A stretch of DNA of 64,000 bases from an uncultured Paracoccaceae bacterium (lineage in GTDB: Bacteria; Pseudomonadota; Alphaproteobacteria; Rhodobacterales; Rhodobacteraceae): contig OY288166.1 of assembly GCA_958439195.1 (NCBI GenBank), positions 124,001-188,000 on the forward strand, written 5' to 3'. The number at the start of each line of letters is the position of its first letter. Within the stretch, counting starts at the first letter, position 1. A program made the translations under genes and the position numbers. Below are positions 35,259-44,881 of this stretch, in pieces. The notes below the pieces were generated by a model. That model saw only the letters and a program-made list of their open reading frames with translations, had not been told where the DNA came from and made no database searches.

Positions 35259-36626
35259 TTAGCTGTGATAAGCCTGTTCACCATGCGAGGCGAGGTCGAG
35301 ACCCTGCCGTTCGGTATCGCTGTCGACACGCAGACCGATGGTCATGTCGATCGCCTTGAACAGGACATACGACACGATACCCGACCAGACGATGGTGATC
35401 AGCACACCTTCGATCTGGATCCAAAGCTGCGCCATCATCGCATAGTCATCGCCCTTCACACCGCCGAAGGCCGCGGCCGAAAAGACACCCGTCAGCACCG
35501 CACCGACGATCCCGGCAACACCGTGGATGCCGAACACGTCAAGGCTGTCGTCATACTGCATCTTGTGCTTGACCACGGTGACGAAGAAGTAGCTTGCCAG
35601 CGTCGCCAGCACACCCAGCAGGATCGCCCCCATCGGGCCGATTGTGCCGCAAGCCGGGGTGACGGCCACAAGACCCGTCACCATGCCCGAAGCCGCACCC
35701 AGCATCGACGCCTTGCCGCGCTGCATGGTTTCCAGCAAAGCCCAAGCCACTGTCGCCGCGGCTGTTGCGATGAAGGTGTTGATCATGGCCAAGGTCGCGC
35801 CACCATTGGCCTCAAGGTTGGACCCGACGTTGAACCCGAACCAGCCAACCCACAGCATCGACGCGCCAACCATGGTCAGAACCATCGAATGCGGTGCCAT
35901 GTTGTCCTTGCCGTATCCGACACGCTTGCCAATCACGATGCACCCCACCAGCGCGGCAATACCTGCGTTGATGTGAACCACTGTGCCACCGGCAAAGTCG
36001 ATTGCGCCCTTGGCGAACAGATACCCGTTGGCGTCCCACACCATATGCGCAATCGGGAAGTAGCTGAACGTTCCCCAAAGCACCGAAAATACCAGAACCG
36101 CACTGAACTTTACCCGTTCTGCAAAGGCCCCGATGATCAGCGCCGGCGTGATGGCCGCAAAGGTCATCTGGAAGGCAATGAACAGGTATTCCGGGATCAC
36201 ATAGCCGGCCGAGAAGGTCGCAGCCATGCTGTCTGCCGTCACGCCAGACAGGAACAGTTTGCCTGTGCCGCCAAAGAACGGGTTGGTCGATCCACCAAAG
36301 GTGAACGAATAACCGTAAGTCACCCAGACGATCATCATGACGCAGGCGATCATCGTGGTCTGCATCAACACCGAAAGCATGTTCTTGGACCGCACCAGCC
36401 CGCCATAGAACAGCGCAAGGCCCGGAATGGTCATGAACAGCACCAACACGGTGGATACCATCATCCAGCTGACATCGCCCTTGTCCATCACGGGCACGAC
36501 TTCTTCGACGACCTCTGCCACCGCTTCGGCAGCTTCCTCTGTCGCTTCCTGTGCCCACGTGGGCAGCGCAGCAAAGGCAGCAGCGCCCAAGGCGCCCAGA
36601 CCTGAAAGTTTCGCAAAATGCTTCAT
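35259..36626 (-). CDS. amtB: Ammonium transporter AmtB
   Basis: The 455-residue protein, from MKHFAKLSG at 36626, has a cleavable signal sequence ending LPTWAQ, an acidic Glu/Ala-rich linker (EEAAEAVAEVVEEVV), then eleven spans. Key features are LALFYGGLVRSKN near the first span, the pore His in GGTVVHINAGIAALVG and the second pore His in FGIHGVAGIVG. It conducts ammonium across the inner membrane and is blocked by GlnK. Forms with a signal peptide and acidic linker are known in alphaproteobacteria. It follows glnK by 28 bases. Confidence 0.96.
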   Translation of the reverse strand: MKHFAKLSGLGALGAAAFAALPTWAQEATEEAAEAVAEVVEEVVPVMDKGDVSWMMVSTVLVLFMTIPGLALFYGGLVRSKNMLSVLMQTTMIACVMMIVWVTYGYSFTFGGSTNPFFGGTGKLFLSGVTADSMAATFSAGYVIPEYLFIAFQMTFAAITPALIIGAFAERVKFSAVLVFSVLWGTFSYFPIAHMVWDANGYLFAKGAIDFAGGTVVHINAGIAALVGCIVIGKRVGYGKDNMAPHSMVLTMVGASMLWVGWFGFNVGSNLEANGGATLAMINTFIATAAATVAWALLETMQRGKASMLGAASGMVTGLVAVTPACGTIGPMGAILLGVLATLASYFFVTVVKHKMQYDDSLDVFGIHGVAGIVGAVLTGVFSAAAFGGVKGDDYAMMAQLWIQIEGVLITIVWSGIVSYVLFKAIDMTIGLRVDSDTERQGLDLASHGEQAYHS

Positions 36627-36654
36627 GGTTGCGGTTTCCCCTTCCCTGCGGCTT

Positions 36655-36993
36655 TCAAAGCGCATCGTCATTGGTTTCGCCGGTGCGAACGCGCACGGCC
36701 TGTTCGACATCGACCACGAAAATCTTTCCGTCGCCGATCTTGTCGGTTTTCGCTGTCACGCGGATGGTCTCCACAACCTGGTCGGCAAGGCTGTCGCTGA
36801 CCACGATCTCAAGCCGAACCTTCGGCACGAAATTGACTGCATATTCGGCACCGCGATAGATTTCGGTATGCCCGGACTGTGATCCAAAACCCTTGATCTC
36901 GGTCACCATCATGCCCCTGACCCCGATGGTGGTCAGTGCTTCGCGCACTTCCTCCAGCTTGAACGGCTTGATTGCTGCAATGATGAGTTTCAC
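36655..36993 (-). CDS. glnK: Nitrogen regulatory PII protein GlnK
   Basis: This 112-residue PII protein begins MKLIIAAIKPFKLEEVREAL. It carries the T-loop GHTEIYRGAEYAVNF with uridylylation site Tyr51 and the C-loop DVEQAVRVRTGE. It signals 2-oxoglutarate/ATP status and binds AmtB. The order glnK-amtB marks it as GlnK rather than GlnB. It is divergent from the penicillin-binding protein gene. Confidence 0.96.
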   Translation of the reverse strand: MKLIIAAIKPFKLEEVREALTTIGVRGMMVTEIKGFGSQSGHTEIYRGAEYAVNFVPKVRLEIVVSDSLADQVVETIRVTAKTDKIGDGKIFVVDVEQAVRVRTGETNDDAL

Positions 36994-37108
36994 GTCGCTC
37001 CCCTTCCATTGGCGGGGGCCCGATCAGGCCCTTGGCGGCATGAAGACGGGTCATGCTGCAGCAGCACAAGGCGCGGGGACCAATCAAGAGGTGTAGAATC
37101 CCGGTAGT

Positions 37109-37155
37109 TTGCACAATTTTTGCACTTACCAGCGCATATGATTAAATTTTAATCA
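37109..37155. promoter_or_regulatory. AT-rich operator region between glnK and the PBP gene
   Basis: Two TTTGCAC repeats (near 37109 and 37120, 11 bases apart) are followed by the 17-base palindrome TGATTAAATTTTAATCA at 37139-37155. The gap is otherwise GC-rich. Nitrogen-regulated genes of this group often use NtrC sites with sigma-70 promoters. No sigma-54 element was found. Assignment to a regulator is inference. Confidence 0.45.
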
Positions 37156-37268
37156 CACCTTGTAAGCGAATCGTTGCCGATCTGTGAACGTGATGCCGTC
37201 TCCACATTCTGTTGATGGCAGGCTAGATTGATGGGGAAGCAGCACGCAAAAGACGGGCAGACACAGGC

Positions 37269-39467
37269 ATGGCAGTATCAGGCAAGGGGCGCGGGTCGCT
37301 CACGGCGGACAAGCGTTACACCCCGGCGCGTCAGGCACCGCCCCGCAGCGGTGGTGGTGGCGGCACGCCACCGCGCAAACCCGCGCGCGGATCGGGCGGT
37401 CCGCCGCGCAAACGCGGACCCATCGGGCGGCTGTTCTTTGGCTTCTTCGGGCTGATCTGGCGCATCATCTGGGGCGTGGGCTGGCGCGTGGGTTTCGTGG
37501 TGGGGTCGGTCCTTGCAGCAGCCGTCCTTTACTTCTTCGCCCAACTTCCCCCGGTCACAGACTTGGTCGATGCCCGTTCACGCGGGTCCGTCACCTTTCT
37601 GGACCGCGAGGACAAGGTATATGCCTGGCGCGGGGAAACCTTTGGCGGCATGATCACCGCTGAAACCGTATCACCTTTCCTGCATGATGCAGTTGTCGCC
37701 ACGGAAGACCGCCGCTTCTATCGCCATTTCGGCATCTCGCCGCGCGGCATCGCTTCGGCCGTGCGCATCAACCTGTCGGAAGGGCGCGGCCCGCTTGAAG
37801 GCAACGGCGGCTCCACCATTACCCAGCAAGTTGCCAAACTGCTGTGCTTGGGCGTGCCCTATGACCCGGCACAATGGAAATCCGAAGCAGAATACGAATC
37901 CGACTGCCGCCGTGGCGGCATCTGGCGCAAAATCAAGGAAGTCCCCTACGCCATCGCGATGGAGGTGAAGTATTCCAAAGAGGAAATCCTGACCATCTAC
38001 TTCAACCGCGCCTATCTGGGTGCCGGGGCGCGCGGGTTCGAGGCGGCGGCCCAGCGATACTTTGGCAAATCCGCGAATGAGGTTGGCCCGGCTGAGGCCG
38101 CCATGCTGGCAGGGCTGTTGAAAGCACCTTCCTACTTTGCCCCAACGAACAACATGGACCGCGCCCGCGCCCGTGCCAATGTCATCATAGGTCTGATGGA
38201 AGAACAGGGGTATCTGACCGCTGATCAGGCAAACGACGCCCGCGCCAACCCAGCCCGCCTATCCGAGGCTGCGGCGTCCCGCTCTGGCGGGTTCTTTGCC
38301 GATTGGGTTATGGAAACCGCCCCGGCCTTCCTGACATCGGAAACCACCGAAGACGTGGTCATCCGCACCACACTGGACCAACGCCTGCAGAAATCCGCCG
38401 AAGAGGCGCTTGCCTTTGTCTTTGACACCAAGATCAAGCAAGGGTCTAACGCCCAGGCCGCCATCGTGGTGATGTCTGCCGATGGCGCGGTCCGTGCGAT
38501 GGTCGGCGGCCGCAAGATCGAAGCCGCGGGCAGTTTCAACCGCGCGACCCAGGCGCTGCGGCAGACAGGTTCAACATTCAAACCCTTTGTCTACGCCGCT
38601 GCACTGGATCTGGGCTACAGCCCTTCTGACTATGTCGAAGATACGCCCCTCACGCTGAACATTCCCGGTTCCGGCCCTTGGACACCAAAGAATTATGACA
38701 ATCAATTCAAGGGGCTGATCACCCTGACGCAGGCTCTTGCGGAAAGCAGGAACATCCCCGCCGTCAAGGTTTCGGAATGGGTGGGCCGCGATGCTGTTCG
38801 CCAGGTCGCCAATGGCTTTGGCATCAAATCCAACCTTACCGATGTGCCATCCATGGCCCTTGGTGCATCCGAGGCGACGTTGCTTGAAACCACCGGCGCC
38901 TTCGCCGGCATCCTGAATGGTGGCTCTTCCGTCACGCCTTACGGCCTTGTCGAACTCTCCCTTCAGGGGGAATCCGAACCGCTGATCGGCGCGGCTGGTG
39001 GTATCGGCGAACGGGTGATCCAGGAACAATCCGCACGCCTGCTGACCTATATGATGTCACAGGTCATCGACGCGGGCACCGGCACCCGCGCCCGGCTTGA
39101 CGGTCGCCCCGCCGCCGGCAAGACAGGCACGACGCAAGCGGCACGTGATGCGTGGTTTGTAGGCTTTACCGCCGATTACGTGGCAGGCGTCTGGATGGGC
39201 TATGATGACAATACGCCCCTAACCGGTGTCACCGGCGGCGGCCTGCCCGCCGAAATCTGGCACGAGGTCATGACCCGCGTGCATGAAGGGGTAGAGGTCA
39301 AACCCCTGCCGATGGAGATCCCCGAACCGCGTCGGCCACCACAGCCGGAAAACCCGGAATACGCCCAACCCCTGCCCGACCAGACCGGTCAGGGGCAACC
39401 ACAGCGTGAACGGACGCAAGAAGACCCTGTGGAATCCCTTCTGCGTGACCTGTTAGGCCTTTACTGA
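37269..39467 (+). CDS. Class A penicillin-binding protein (PBP1 family)
   Basis: A 732-residue bifunctional wall synthase: a basic Gly/Pro/Arg-rich cytoplasmic N-terminus (1-53), a membrane span at about residues 70-92, and a GT51 glycosyltransferase domain with catalytic Glu146 in VVATEDRRFYRHFG and GNGGSTITQQVAK. The transpeptidase has Ser435-Lys438 (STFK), SRN (493-495) and KTGT (618-621). It polymerises and cross-links peptidoglycan in the periplasm. A Pro/Gln-rich tail ends the protein. Short basic-tailed forms resemble PBP1A/PBP1B-type enzymes; the subclass is not settled. Confidence 0.95.
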   Translation: MAVSGKGRGSLTADKRYTPARQAPPRSGGGGGTPPRKPARGSGGPPRKRGPIGRLFFGFFGLIWRIIWGVGWRVGFVVGSVLAAAVLYFFAQLPPVTDLVDARSRGSVTFLDREDKVYAWRGETFGGMITAETVSPFLHDAVVATEDRRFYRHFGISPRGIASAVRINLSEGRGPLEGNGGSTITQQVAKLLCLGVPYDPAQWKSEAEYESDCRRGGIWRKIKEVPYAIAMEVKYSKEEILTIYFNRAYLGAGARGFEAAAQRYFGKSANEVGPAEAAMLAGLLKAPSYFAPTNNMDRARARANVIIGLMEEQGYLTADQANDARANPARLSEAAASRSGGFFADWVMETAPAFLTSETTEDVVIRTTLDQRLQKSAEEALAFVFDTKIKQGSNAQAAIVVMSADGAVRAMVGGRKIEAAGSFNRATQALRQTGSTFKPFVYAAALDLGYSPSDYVEDTPLTLNIPGSGPWTPKNYDNQFKGLITLTQALAESRNIPAVKVSEWVGRDAVRQVANGFGIKSNLTDVPSMALGASEATLLETTGAFAGILNGGSSVTPYGLVELSLQGESEPLIGAAGGIGERVIQEQSARLLTYMMSQVIDAGTGTRARLDGRPAAGKTGTTQAARDAWFVGFTADYVAGVWMGYDDNTPLTGVTGGGLPAEIWHEVMTRVHEGVEVKPLPMEIPEPRRPPQPENPEYAQPLPDQTGQGQPQRERTQEDPVESLLRDLLGLY

Positions 39468-39482
39468 CAACGGAATGAAAAA

Positions 39483-39508
39483 ACCCGCCGGGGCCATCCC
39501 CGGCGGGT
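39483..39508. terminator. Terminator between the PBP gene and mlaC
   Basis: ACCCGCCGGGG pairs perfectly with CCCCGGCGGGT around CCAT, with a run of A before it on the plus strand. It lies between convergent genes. Confidence 0.85.
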
Positions 39509-39533
39509 CTACGATTTCATCGGTTATACATCG

Positions 39534-40151
39534 TCAGATCGTTTTCAACTCTGCGACCAGCCGGTCGATATCCCCGCCATTCCGGTCCAGCAGCGCCCCG
39601 ATCTCGGTCCGCTCCGAGGCCAGCATGTTGACCCCTTCGATGATGATATTGAAGAACAGGTTCCGGCCAGATTTGTCCGACACGTGCCAGCGCAGGTCAA
39701 ACGGTGCTTCACCTTGAAGATAGGCGACAGAGATCACCTCGAAATAGCTTTTGATCGGGCGCGCATCCGTCACCTCGATCCGTCCCCCGATGAATTCCCG
39801 GAACCGGCGGCCATACTTGCGGCTCAGGTATCCCTGATAAGCTGCAGTAAAGGCCTTCAATTGCCCTGCGCTTGCCTGCCGCGCGGCTGGCCCCAGCGCA
39901 GATCGTGCAATCACCGGCACATCGGCATAGCGCGAAAACACCCGTTCAAAATCACCGAACATCGCGCTTTCGGATTTGCCCGAACCGATGATGCGGTTCA
40001 CATCCGCCACCGCCTTGTCGATCAACCCCCGCGCATCATCAACGGTCAGCGCGAATACCGGGACCGGCATCCCGAAAGCTGCGGTTGCGGCCAAGGCGAT
40101 GGACGTAAAGCCCCGGCGCGTCAGCCGGCCTGTATCATTGTCATTCCGCAT
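39534..40151 (-). CDS. mlaC: Phospholipid-binding protein MlaC
   Basis: The 205-residue protein starts at MRNDNDTG and has a twin-arginine signal LTRRGFTSIALAATAAFG. The mature part is an MlaC/Ttg2D domain: FERVFSRYADVPVIARSALG, FTAAYQGYLSRKYGRRFREF and NIIIEGVNMLASERTEIGALLDRNGG. MlaC ferries phospholipids across the periplasm between MlaA and the MlaFEDB complex. It overlaps mlaA by 11 bases. MlaFEDB genes are not nearby. Confidence 0.92.
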   Translation of the reverse strand: MRNDNDTGRLTRRGFTSIALAATAAFGMPVPVFALTVDDARGLIDKAVADVNRIIGSGKSESAMFGDFERVFSRYADVPVIARSALGPAARQASAGQLKAFTAAYQGYLSRKYGRRFREFIGGRIEVTDARPIKSYFEVISVAYLQGEAPFDLRWHVSDKSGRNLFFNIIIEGVNMLASERTEIGALLDRNGGDIDRLVAELKTI

Positions 40152-40944
40152 AGGGGTCCTCGAAATCTGAGTAAGGGTCTTCAAAACCACCGTCCGCCGC
40201 ACCCGCTGTGCCCCCCAGCTCAAAGCGGCGGTTCTGTAAATACAACAGCCGCGTTTGCGCATAACTGTCGGCACTTTCATACAGCACTGAGTCGACCGTG
40301 TTTGTATAGCGCGACCGATAACTCAGCCCGGAGGCAATCTTAGCCCCGGTCGCATAGGTGGATTCCGGGCTTGGCAGGACCAACCTAACAGGGTTGGCCG
40401 CCACATCGACGATCACCCCGATCAAATCACGGTTTGTTGTCGGCCCCAGAAAAGGCACTTCGGCATATTGCCCCTCGGGCGCACCCCAGACATGCAGCGT
40501 CTCGCCGAAATCGGTCGGATCACCCGCTAGACCAAGCGCCGTTGCCGGATCCAGCAGCCCGCCAATGCCCACTGTCGAATTGATCGCAAAGCGCAGCGTG
40601 TTCTCCGCTGCCTTGAAAAGCCGGAATTGAAGGATGTTGTTCACTACATCCCCGGGGGCGTCCAGATTGCTGGCAAAGTTGGAAACTCCGCGCTCTACCG
40701 GTTCTGGCAGTATGGAACTGTAAGTGTTCGCCGTTGGACGCAGAACGGTCCGATCCACCGCTCTGTTGAAATTGTGGATCTGCCGATTGCGCGCCTCGAA
40801 AGGATCATCCACGCCGGAAGGAATCGGTGCCGGCCCACAAGCAGACAGCATCACCGCAAACAGCGTTGCTGGCAGTGCAGGCCGCGCAAACCGGCGACAT
40901 TGGGAACCATCGGGCCGCGAAATCGTTATCTGCGCCAAATCCAT
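40141..40944 (-). CDS. mlaA: Outer-membrane phospholipid lipoprotein MlaA (VacJ)
   Basis: From the ATG at 40944 (AGGAGCAGC before it) the product has 267 residues. A lipoprotein signal with lipobox LSAC precedes the MlaA domain: DDPFEARNRQIHNFNRAVDRTVLRP, FASNLDAPGDVVNNILQ, NSTVGIGGLLDPATALGL, GETLHVWGAPEGQY and VPFLGPTTNRDLIG. MlaA removes misplaced phospholipid from the outer leaflet. The C-terminus contains a repeated acidic FEDPY motif. It is co-transcribed with mlaC. Confidence 0.95.
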   Translation of the reverse strand: MDLAQITISRPDGSQCRRFARPALPATLFAVMLSACGPAPIPSGVDDPFEARNRQIHNFNRAVDRTVLRPTANTYSSILPEPVERGVSNFASNLDAPGDVVNNILQFRLFKAAENTLRFAINSTVGIGGLLDPATALGLAGDPTDFGETLHVWGAPEGQYAEVPFLGPTTNRDLIGVIVDVAANPVRLVLPSPESTYATGAKIASGLSYRSRYTNTVDSVLYESADSYAQTRLLYLQNRRFELGGTAGAADGGFEDPYSDFEDPYAE

Positions 40945-41308
40945 GCTGCTCCTGAAATCCTGTCCCGATCTACGGTGCATATCACAAGGGTCCAGTCCTA
41001 TGCCGCCCCGCCCCGTATGACAACCGCCCGACCGTGTCGCATCGGTCACGAAATGCGGAAGCCCCGAAATCCGTAGGCCCCACCGGCAGACTATGCCAAT
41101 CCAACCCAGTCTGAACTGCTTCCGGCAGCCTGGCGCAATGACAGGCGGAAACCGGCCTGCGGTGCCAAACACCGCACGGCCTTAGCCAAAAATTGCGAAT
41201 AGATTGCCCGTAGCAGCGCCAAAACCACCGTGGTAGCGTGCAGAGGCAGTCCGCAAAGCAAACCGGCTGTCCAGTAACAAGTGAACCGTTCAAAAGGAAA
41301 CGCGGCGC
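40945..41308. other. 364-base gap between mlaA and the secretion ATPase gene
   Basis: No supported gene. It should contain the divergent promoters. An AAGGAAA ribosome site lies at about 41295. No repeats or known operators were seen. Confidence 0.4.
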
Positions 41309-43042
41309 ATGTGGCGAAGCGGATCAGTCGGTGGCGCAACAGAGTTGCGGCAGGCGTTCAAGCCACAGCGTGGGTTATTCATAACCGCCATCGTGTTTTC
41401 CTGCGCAGTCAATCTGCTGATGCTGACAAGCCCGCTTTACATGCTTCAGGTTTACGATCGCGTTCTGGGCAGCCAGTCCGAGGCGACGCTTGTTGCCTTA
41501 ACCCTTCTGATGACGGCGCTCTTTGTGATCATGGCAATACTTGATCACCTGCGTGGCCGCATCCTTGCCCGGATCGGTGCCGGGCTTCAGGTTGCGATCG
41601 ACCCGCGTGTGTTCAAGGCCGCCCTGGCGCGGCAATCGCTTGCCCCTGATGACCGTGCCGCCCTAGCGGCCCAGCGCGATGTCGAAGCCATCCGGGCCTT
41701 CTGGTCGTCGCAAGCCATTACAGCCTTGATCGACATGCCCTGGGCCCCCCTTTACCTTGCGGCGATCTTCATCTTCCATCCGCTGCTAGGGTGGCTGGCC
41801 GTTGGTGGGGCGGCAATCATCTTTGCTATGGCACTGCTTAATCAGCGCGCCACGCGCCAGAACCTTCTCCGCGCAAGCGAGACAGCACTCGCCGCCGATC
41901 GCACGGCCGACAGGATGCGCACGGAATCAGAAACGATCCGCACCCTTGGCATGACAGGCGCCGCCTTTGACCGTTGGCACAGAACCAGGACGGTGGCATT
42001 GGACGAAAGCATCATTGCGGGCGATAGCGGTGGCGCATGGGCCGCCGCCTCGCGCGGGTTTCGGCTTTATCTTCAATCCGCCATGCTGGGCCTTGCGGCA
42101 TGGGTGGTATTGCAGGGGGAACTGACTGCGGGTGCCATGATCGCCGCCTCCATCCTGATGGGCCGCGCCCTGCAACCGATTGAACAAAGCGTCGCGCAAT
42201 GGCCCACGCTTACCCGCGCGGTTGAGGCACGGGTCCGCCTGAACGACCTGCTTACGCGTGTTCCGCCCACAACGACACGAACCACCCTGCCCCGCCCCGT
42301 GGCGCGGGTCGAGGTGTCGAACCTTACCGTCATCCCGCCCGGTCAGACCATTCCCACATTGCGCGGCCTGTCCTTTACCTTGCAACCCGGCCAGGCACTT
42401 GGCGTCATTGGTTCATCTGGTGCGGGAAAATCCACCCTTGCCCGCGCTTTAACCGGGTTGTGGCGTCCTTCATCGGGGTTTATCCGCATGGATGGGGCAA
42501 GCCTTGATCAATTCGATCCCGATCGGTTGGGCGGGTTGATCGGCTATCTGCCGCAGCGTGTGGCCCTGTTTGATGGCAGCGTCGCAGACAACATCGCGCG
42601 CCTTGCGCCGACCGATGACAGCCTTATCGTCGCCGCCGCCCAGACAGCCGCAGCCCATGACATGATCCTGCGGCTGCCGAACGGGTATGATACGCGGCTC
42701 GACGGCTTTGGTGGCCTGTTGTCCGGTGGGCAGGTGCAGCGCGTCGGCCTTGCCCGTGCTCTTTATGGCCAGCCCCTTCTGCTGATCCTTGATGAGCCGA
42801 ATTCCAACCTCGACAATGAAGGCTCGCTTGCTGTCAATGCCGCAATCCGCGCGCACAAGGCCGCGGGGGGGGCTGCGCTTATCATGGCGCACCGCCCCGC
42901 CGCCATTCAGGAATGCGATCTTCTTCTGGTGCTGGAGGATGGCCAACGTCGTGCCTTTGGCCCCCGCGACCAGGTTCTGCGCGACATGGTGCAGAACGCG
43001 GGCGATATCGTGGGCAAGATGGCACCAGGGGGCATACGATGA
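41309..43042 (+). CDS. Type I secretion system permease/ATPase (PrtD family)
   Basis: A 577-residue ABC exporter half: about five or six spans in residues 22-275, then an ATPase domain with Walker A GSSGAGKS (368-375), signature LSGGQ (471-475) and Walker B LLILDEP (491-497). The N-terminal LLMLTSPLYMLQVYDRVLGSQS is the hallmark of PrtD/LapB-like exporters without a C39-like domain. Such proteins energise export of RTX-type proteins. The stop overlaps the adaptor start by 4 bases. No substrate or TolC gene is adjacent. Confidence 0.95.
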   Translation: MWRSGSVGGATELRQAFKPQRGLFITAIVFSCAVNLLMLTSPLYMLQVYDRVLGSQSEATLVALTLLMTALFVIMAILDHLRGRILARIGAGLQVAIDPRVFKAALARQSLAPDDRAALAAQRDVEAIRAFWSSQAITALIDMPWAPLYLAAIFIFHPLLGWLAVGGAAIIFAMALLNQRATRQNLLRASETALAADRTADRMRTESETIRTLGMTGAAFDRWHRTRTVALDESIIAGDSGGAWAAASRGFRLYLQSAMLGLAAWVVLQGELTAGAMIAASILMGRALQPIEQSVAQWPTLTRAVEARVRLNDLLTRVPPTTTRTTLPRPVARVEVSNLTVIPPGQTIPTLRGLSFTLQPGQALGVIGSSGAGKSTLARALTGLWRPSSGFIRMDGASLDQFDPDRLGGLIGYLPQRVALFDGSVADNIARLAPTDDSLIVAAAQTAAAHDMILRLPNGYDTRLDGFGGLLSGGQVQRVGLARALYGQPLLLILDEPNSNLDNEGSLAVNAAIRAHKAAGGAALIMAHRPAAIQECDLLLVLEDGQRRAFGPRDQVLRDMVQNAGDIVGKMAPGGIR

Positions 43043-44340
43043 CGAATTCGCCCCTCTGGTCCGCCCGCCGCCATGTTATTGCAGGCACCGCTACCCTTGC
43101 TGCACTTGTCGCCATTCTTGGCGTTTGGGCAAGCGCATCAGAACTTGACGGTGCCGTCATCGCCCCTGGCCAGATTCAGGTCGACCAGAATCGTCAGATC
43201 GTCCAACATCCCGATGGTGGCGTGGTTGCAGAAATCATCGTCCGCGAAGGGCAGGTTGTTCGCGCAGGCGACGTTATTCTGACGCTGGACGGTGCGCTCC
43301 TGCGATCGCAACACAGCATCATCGAGTCGCAACTTCACGAAATTCGCGCCCGCCGCGCCAGGTTGGAAGCAGAGCGTGACGACCAAACCAACCTGTCGTT
43401 CCCTGCCGATCTGATCGCCCTTGCCGCCACGCGCCACGACGTGGCCGAACAGGTCGAAGGTCAACGCAGATTGTTCAACGCGCGGCGGGAAACCGTCCTG
43501 AGGCAGTCGGAACAGCTTTCCCGCCGCAAGGCGCAGATCGCAGCACAGATTGATGGCATTGATGCCCAACTCAAAGCACTGGCCACCCAATCTGACCTGA
43601 TCCGTGGCGAATTGGACGATCAACAGTCCTTGCTGGACAAAGGCCTTGCCCAGTCTGCCCGTGTGCTGGCCCTGCAACGCGAAGCTGCCAGCCTGCAAGG
43701 CAGGGTTGGCGAACTCGCCGCACTACGCGCCCAAGCCGAAGGCCGGATCACCGAGATTGATATCGAAGCCCTGCGCCTGGCTGCCCTTCGCCGTGAAGAG
43801 GCGACTGCCGAATTGCGCGATATTGGCCCAACAGAACGGGAATTCGCCGAACGTCGCAGCGCCTTGGCGGAACAGATCGCCCGGCTGGATATTCGCGCCC
43901 CTGTTTCAGGTACTGTTCTTGGCCTGACTGTCACCACGCCCCGTGCCGTGATCCGACCCGCCGACCCGATCCTTTACCTGATCCCACAGGATCGGCCGCT
44001 TGTCATTTCCATCCGCATTCCACCCGCGAATGTCGATGAGGTGCGCCTGGGCCAATCTGTGCGGCTTGTCTTTCCTTCCCTTGCCATGCGCGACACGCCC
44101 GAACTGTCTGGCAACTTGACACTGGTTTCCGCCGACGCCGTGGCAGACCCAACAACAGGCGCACCGTTCTTTCGCGCCGAAATCTCACTCTCCGCTCAGG
44201 AAATCGCCCGCCTGGACGGCCAAACGCTCATGCCCGGCATGCCGGTCGATGCGTTCATCCGCACTGGAACGCGCACGCCCATCGCCTACTTGCTGCAACC
44301 TTTCACCGATTACTTTCGCCACGCCTTCCGCGAGTCTTGA
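43039..44340 (+). CDS. HlyD-family periplasmic adaptor of type I secretion
   Basis: The 433-residue protein has one N-terminal span (about residues 13-35), a split lipoyl/barrel-sandwich domain (GQIQVDQNRQIVQHPDGGVVAEIIVREGQVV), and a long coiled-coil hairpin in residues 95-270. It then returns to a beta domain (RAPVSGTVLGLTV, GMPVDAFIRTG). It bridges the inner-membrane ATPase to an outer-membrane channel. The ATGA overlap shows coupling with the ATPase gene. Confidence 0.94.
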   Translation: MTNSPLWSARRHVIAGTATLAALVAILGVWASASELDGAVIAPGQIQVDQNRQIVQHPDGGVVAEIIVREGQVVRAGDVILTLDGALLRSQHSIIESQLHEIRARRARLEAERDDQTNLSFPADLIALAATRHDVAEQVEGQRRLFNARRETVLRQSEQLSRRKAQIAAQIDGIDAQLKALATQSDLIRGELDDQQSLLDKGLAQSARVLALQREAASLQGRVGELAALRAQAEGRITEIDIEALRLAALRREEATAELRDIGPTEREFAERRSALAEQIARLDIRAPVSGTVLGLTVTTPRAVIRPADPILYLIPQDRPLVISIRIPPANVDEVRLGQSVRLVFPSLAMRDTPELSGNLTLVSADAVADPTTGAPFFRAEISLSAQEIARLDGQTLMPGMPVDAFIRTGTRTPIAYLLQPFTDYFRHAFRES

Positions 44341-44418
44341 CGCGGCAAGGTCTGCCGTCTCTTGCCCCTTGTGTCACCCCCGGTTAGCCTCTGCCACAGC
44401 CAAAGCACCGGAGGAACC

Positions 44419-44877
44419 ATGTCCATTGAAGCCCGCCTTGCCGAACTCGGTGTTACCCTCCCCGATGCACCCGCCCCGGCGGCGAATTATGTCCCGTTCG
44501 TTGTGGTGGGTAATATTGTCCACGTCTCTGGCCAGATCAGCCAGAATTCAAATGGCCTGATCAAGGGCCGCCTTGGGGATGACCTTGCTGTCGAACAGGG
44601 GGCCGAGGCCGCAAAATCCTGCGCCATCTCCTTGCTTGCGCAGGTCAAGAAGGCCTGCGGCGGCGATCTTTCCCGCCTTGTCCGCGCCGTCAAGCTGGTG
44701 GGTTTTGTCAACTCTACCCCCGAATTCACCGATCAGCCCAAGGTCATCAACGGCGCGTCCGATTTCCTCGTTGCGGCTTTGGGGGATGCAGGCCGCCACG
44801 CACGATCGGCCGTATCGGCGACTTCGCTGCCACTTGGTGTCGCGGTGGAAATCGAAGGCATCTTCGAAATCCGCTGA
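44419..44877 (+). CDS. RidA family protein
   Basis: The 152-residue protein (ATG after GGAGGAACC) belongs to the YjgF/YER057c/UK114 fold: NIVHVSGQISQNSNG, SLLAQVKKACGG, NSTPEFTDQPKVINGASD, and the carboxylate-binding Arg in GRHARSAVSATSLPLG. Typical RidA deaminates reactive enamines from PLP enzymes. This longer form (about 150 instead of 130) is of a subgroup with less-known activity. It precedes the diesterase gene by 4 bases. Confidence 0.9.
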   Translation: MSIEARLAELGVTLPDAPAPAANYVPFVVVGNIVHVSGQISQNSNGLIKGRLGDDLAVEQGAEAAKSCAISLLAQVKKACGGDLSRLVRAVKLVGFVNSTPEFTDQPKVINGASDFLVAALGDAGRHARSAVSATSLPLGVAVEIEGIFEIR

Positions 44878-44881
44878 ACCC

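Noticed and set aside
36994..37268. Sigma-54 promoter for glnK
   Set aside because: I looked for TGGCAC-N5-TTGC on the minus strand and found no acceptable match.
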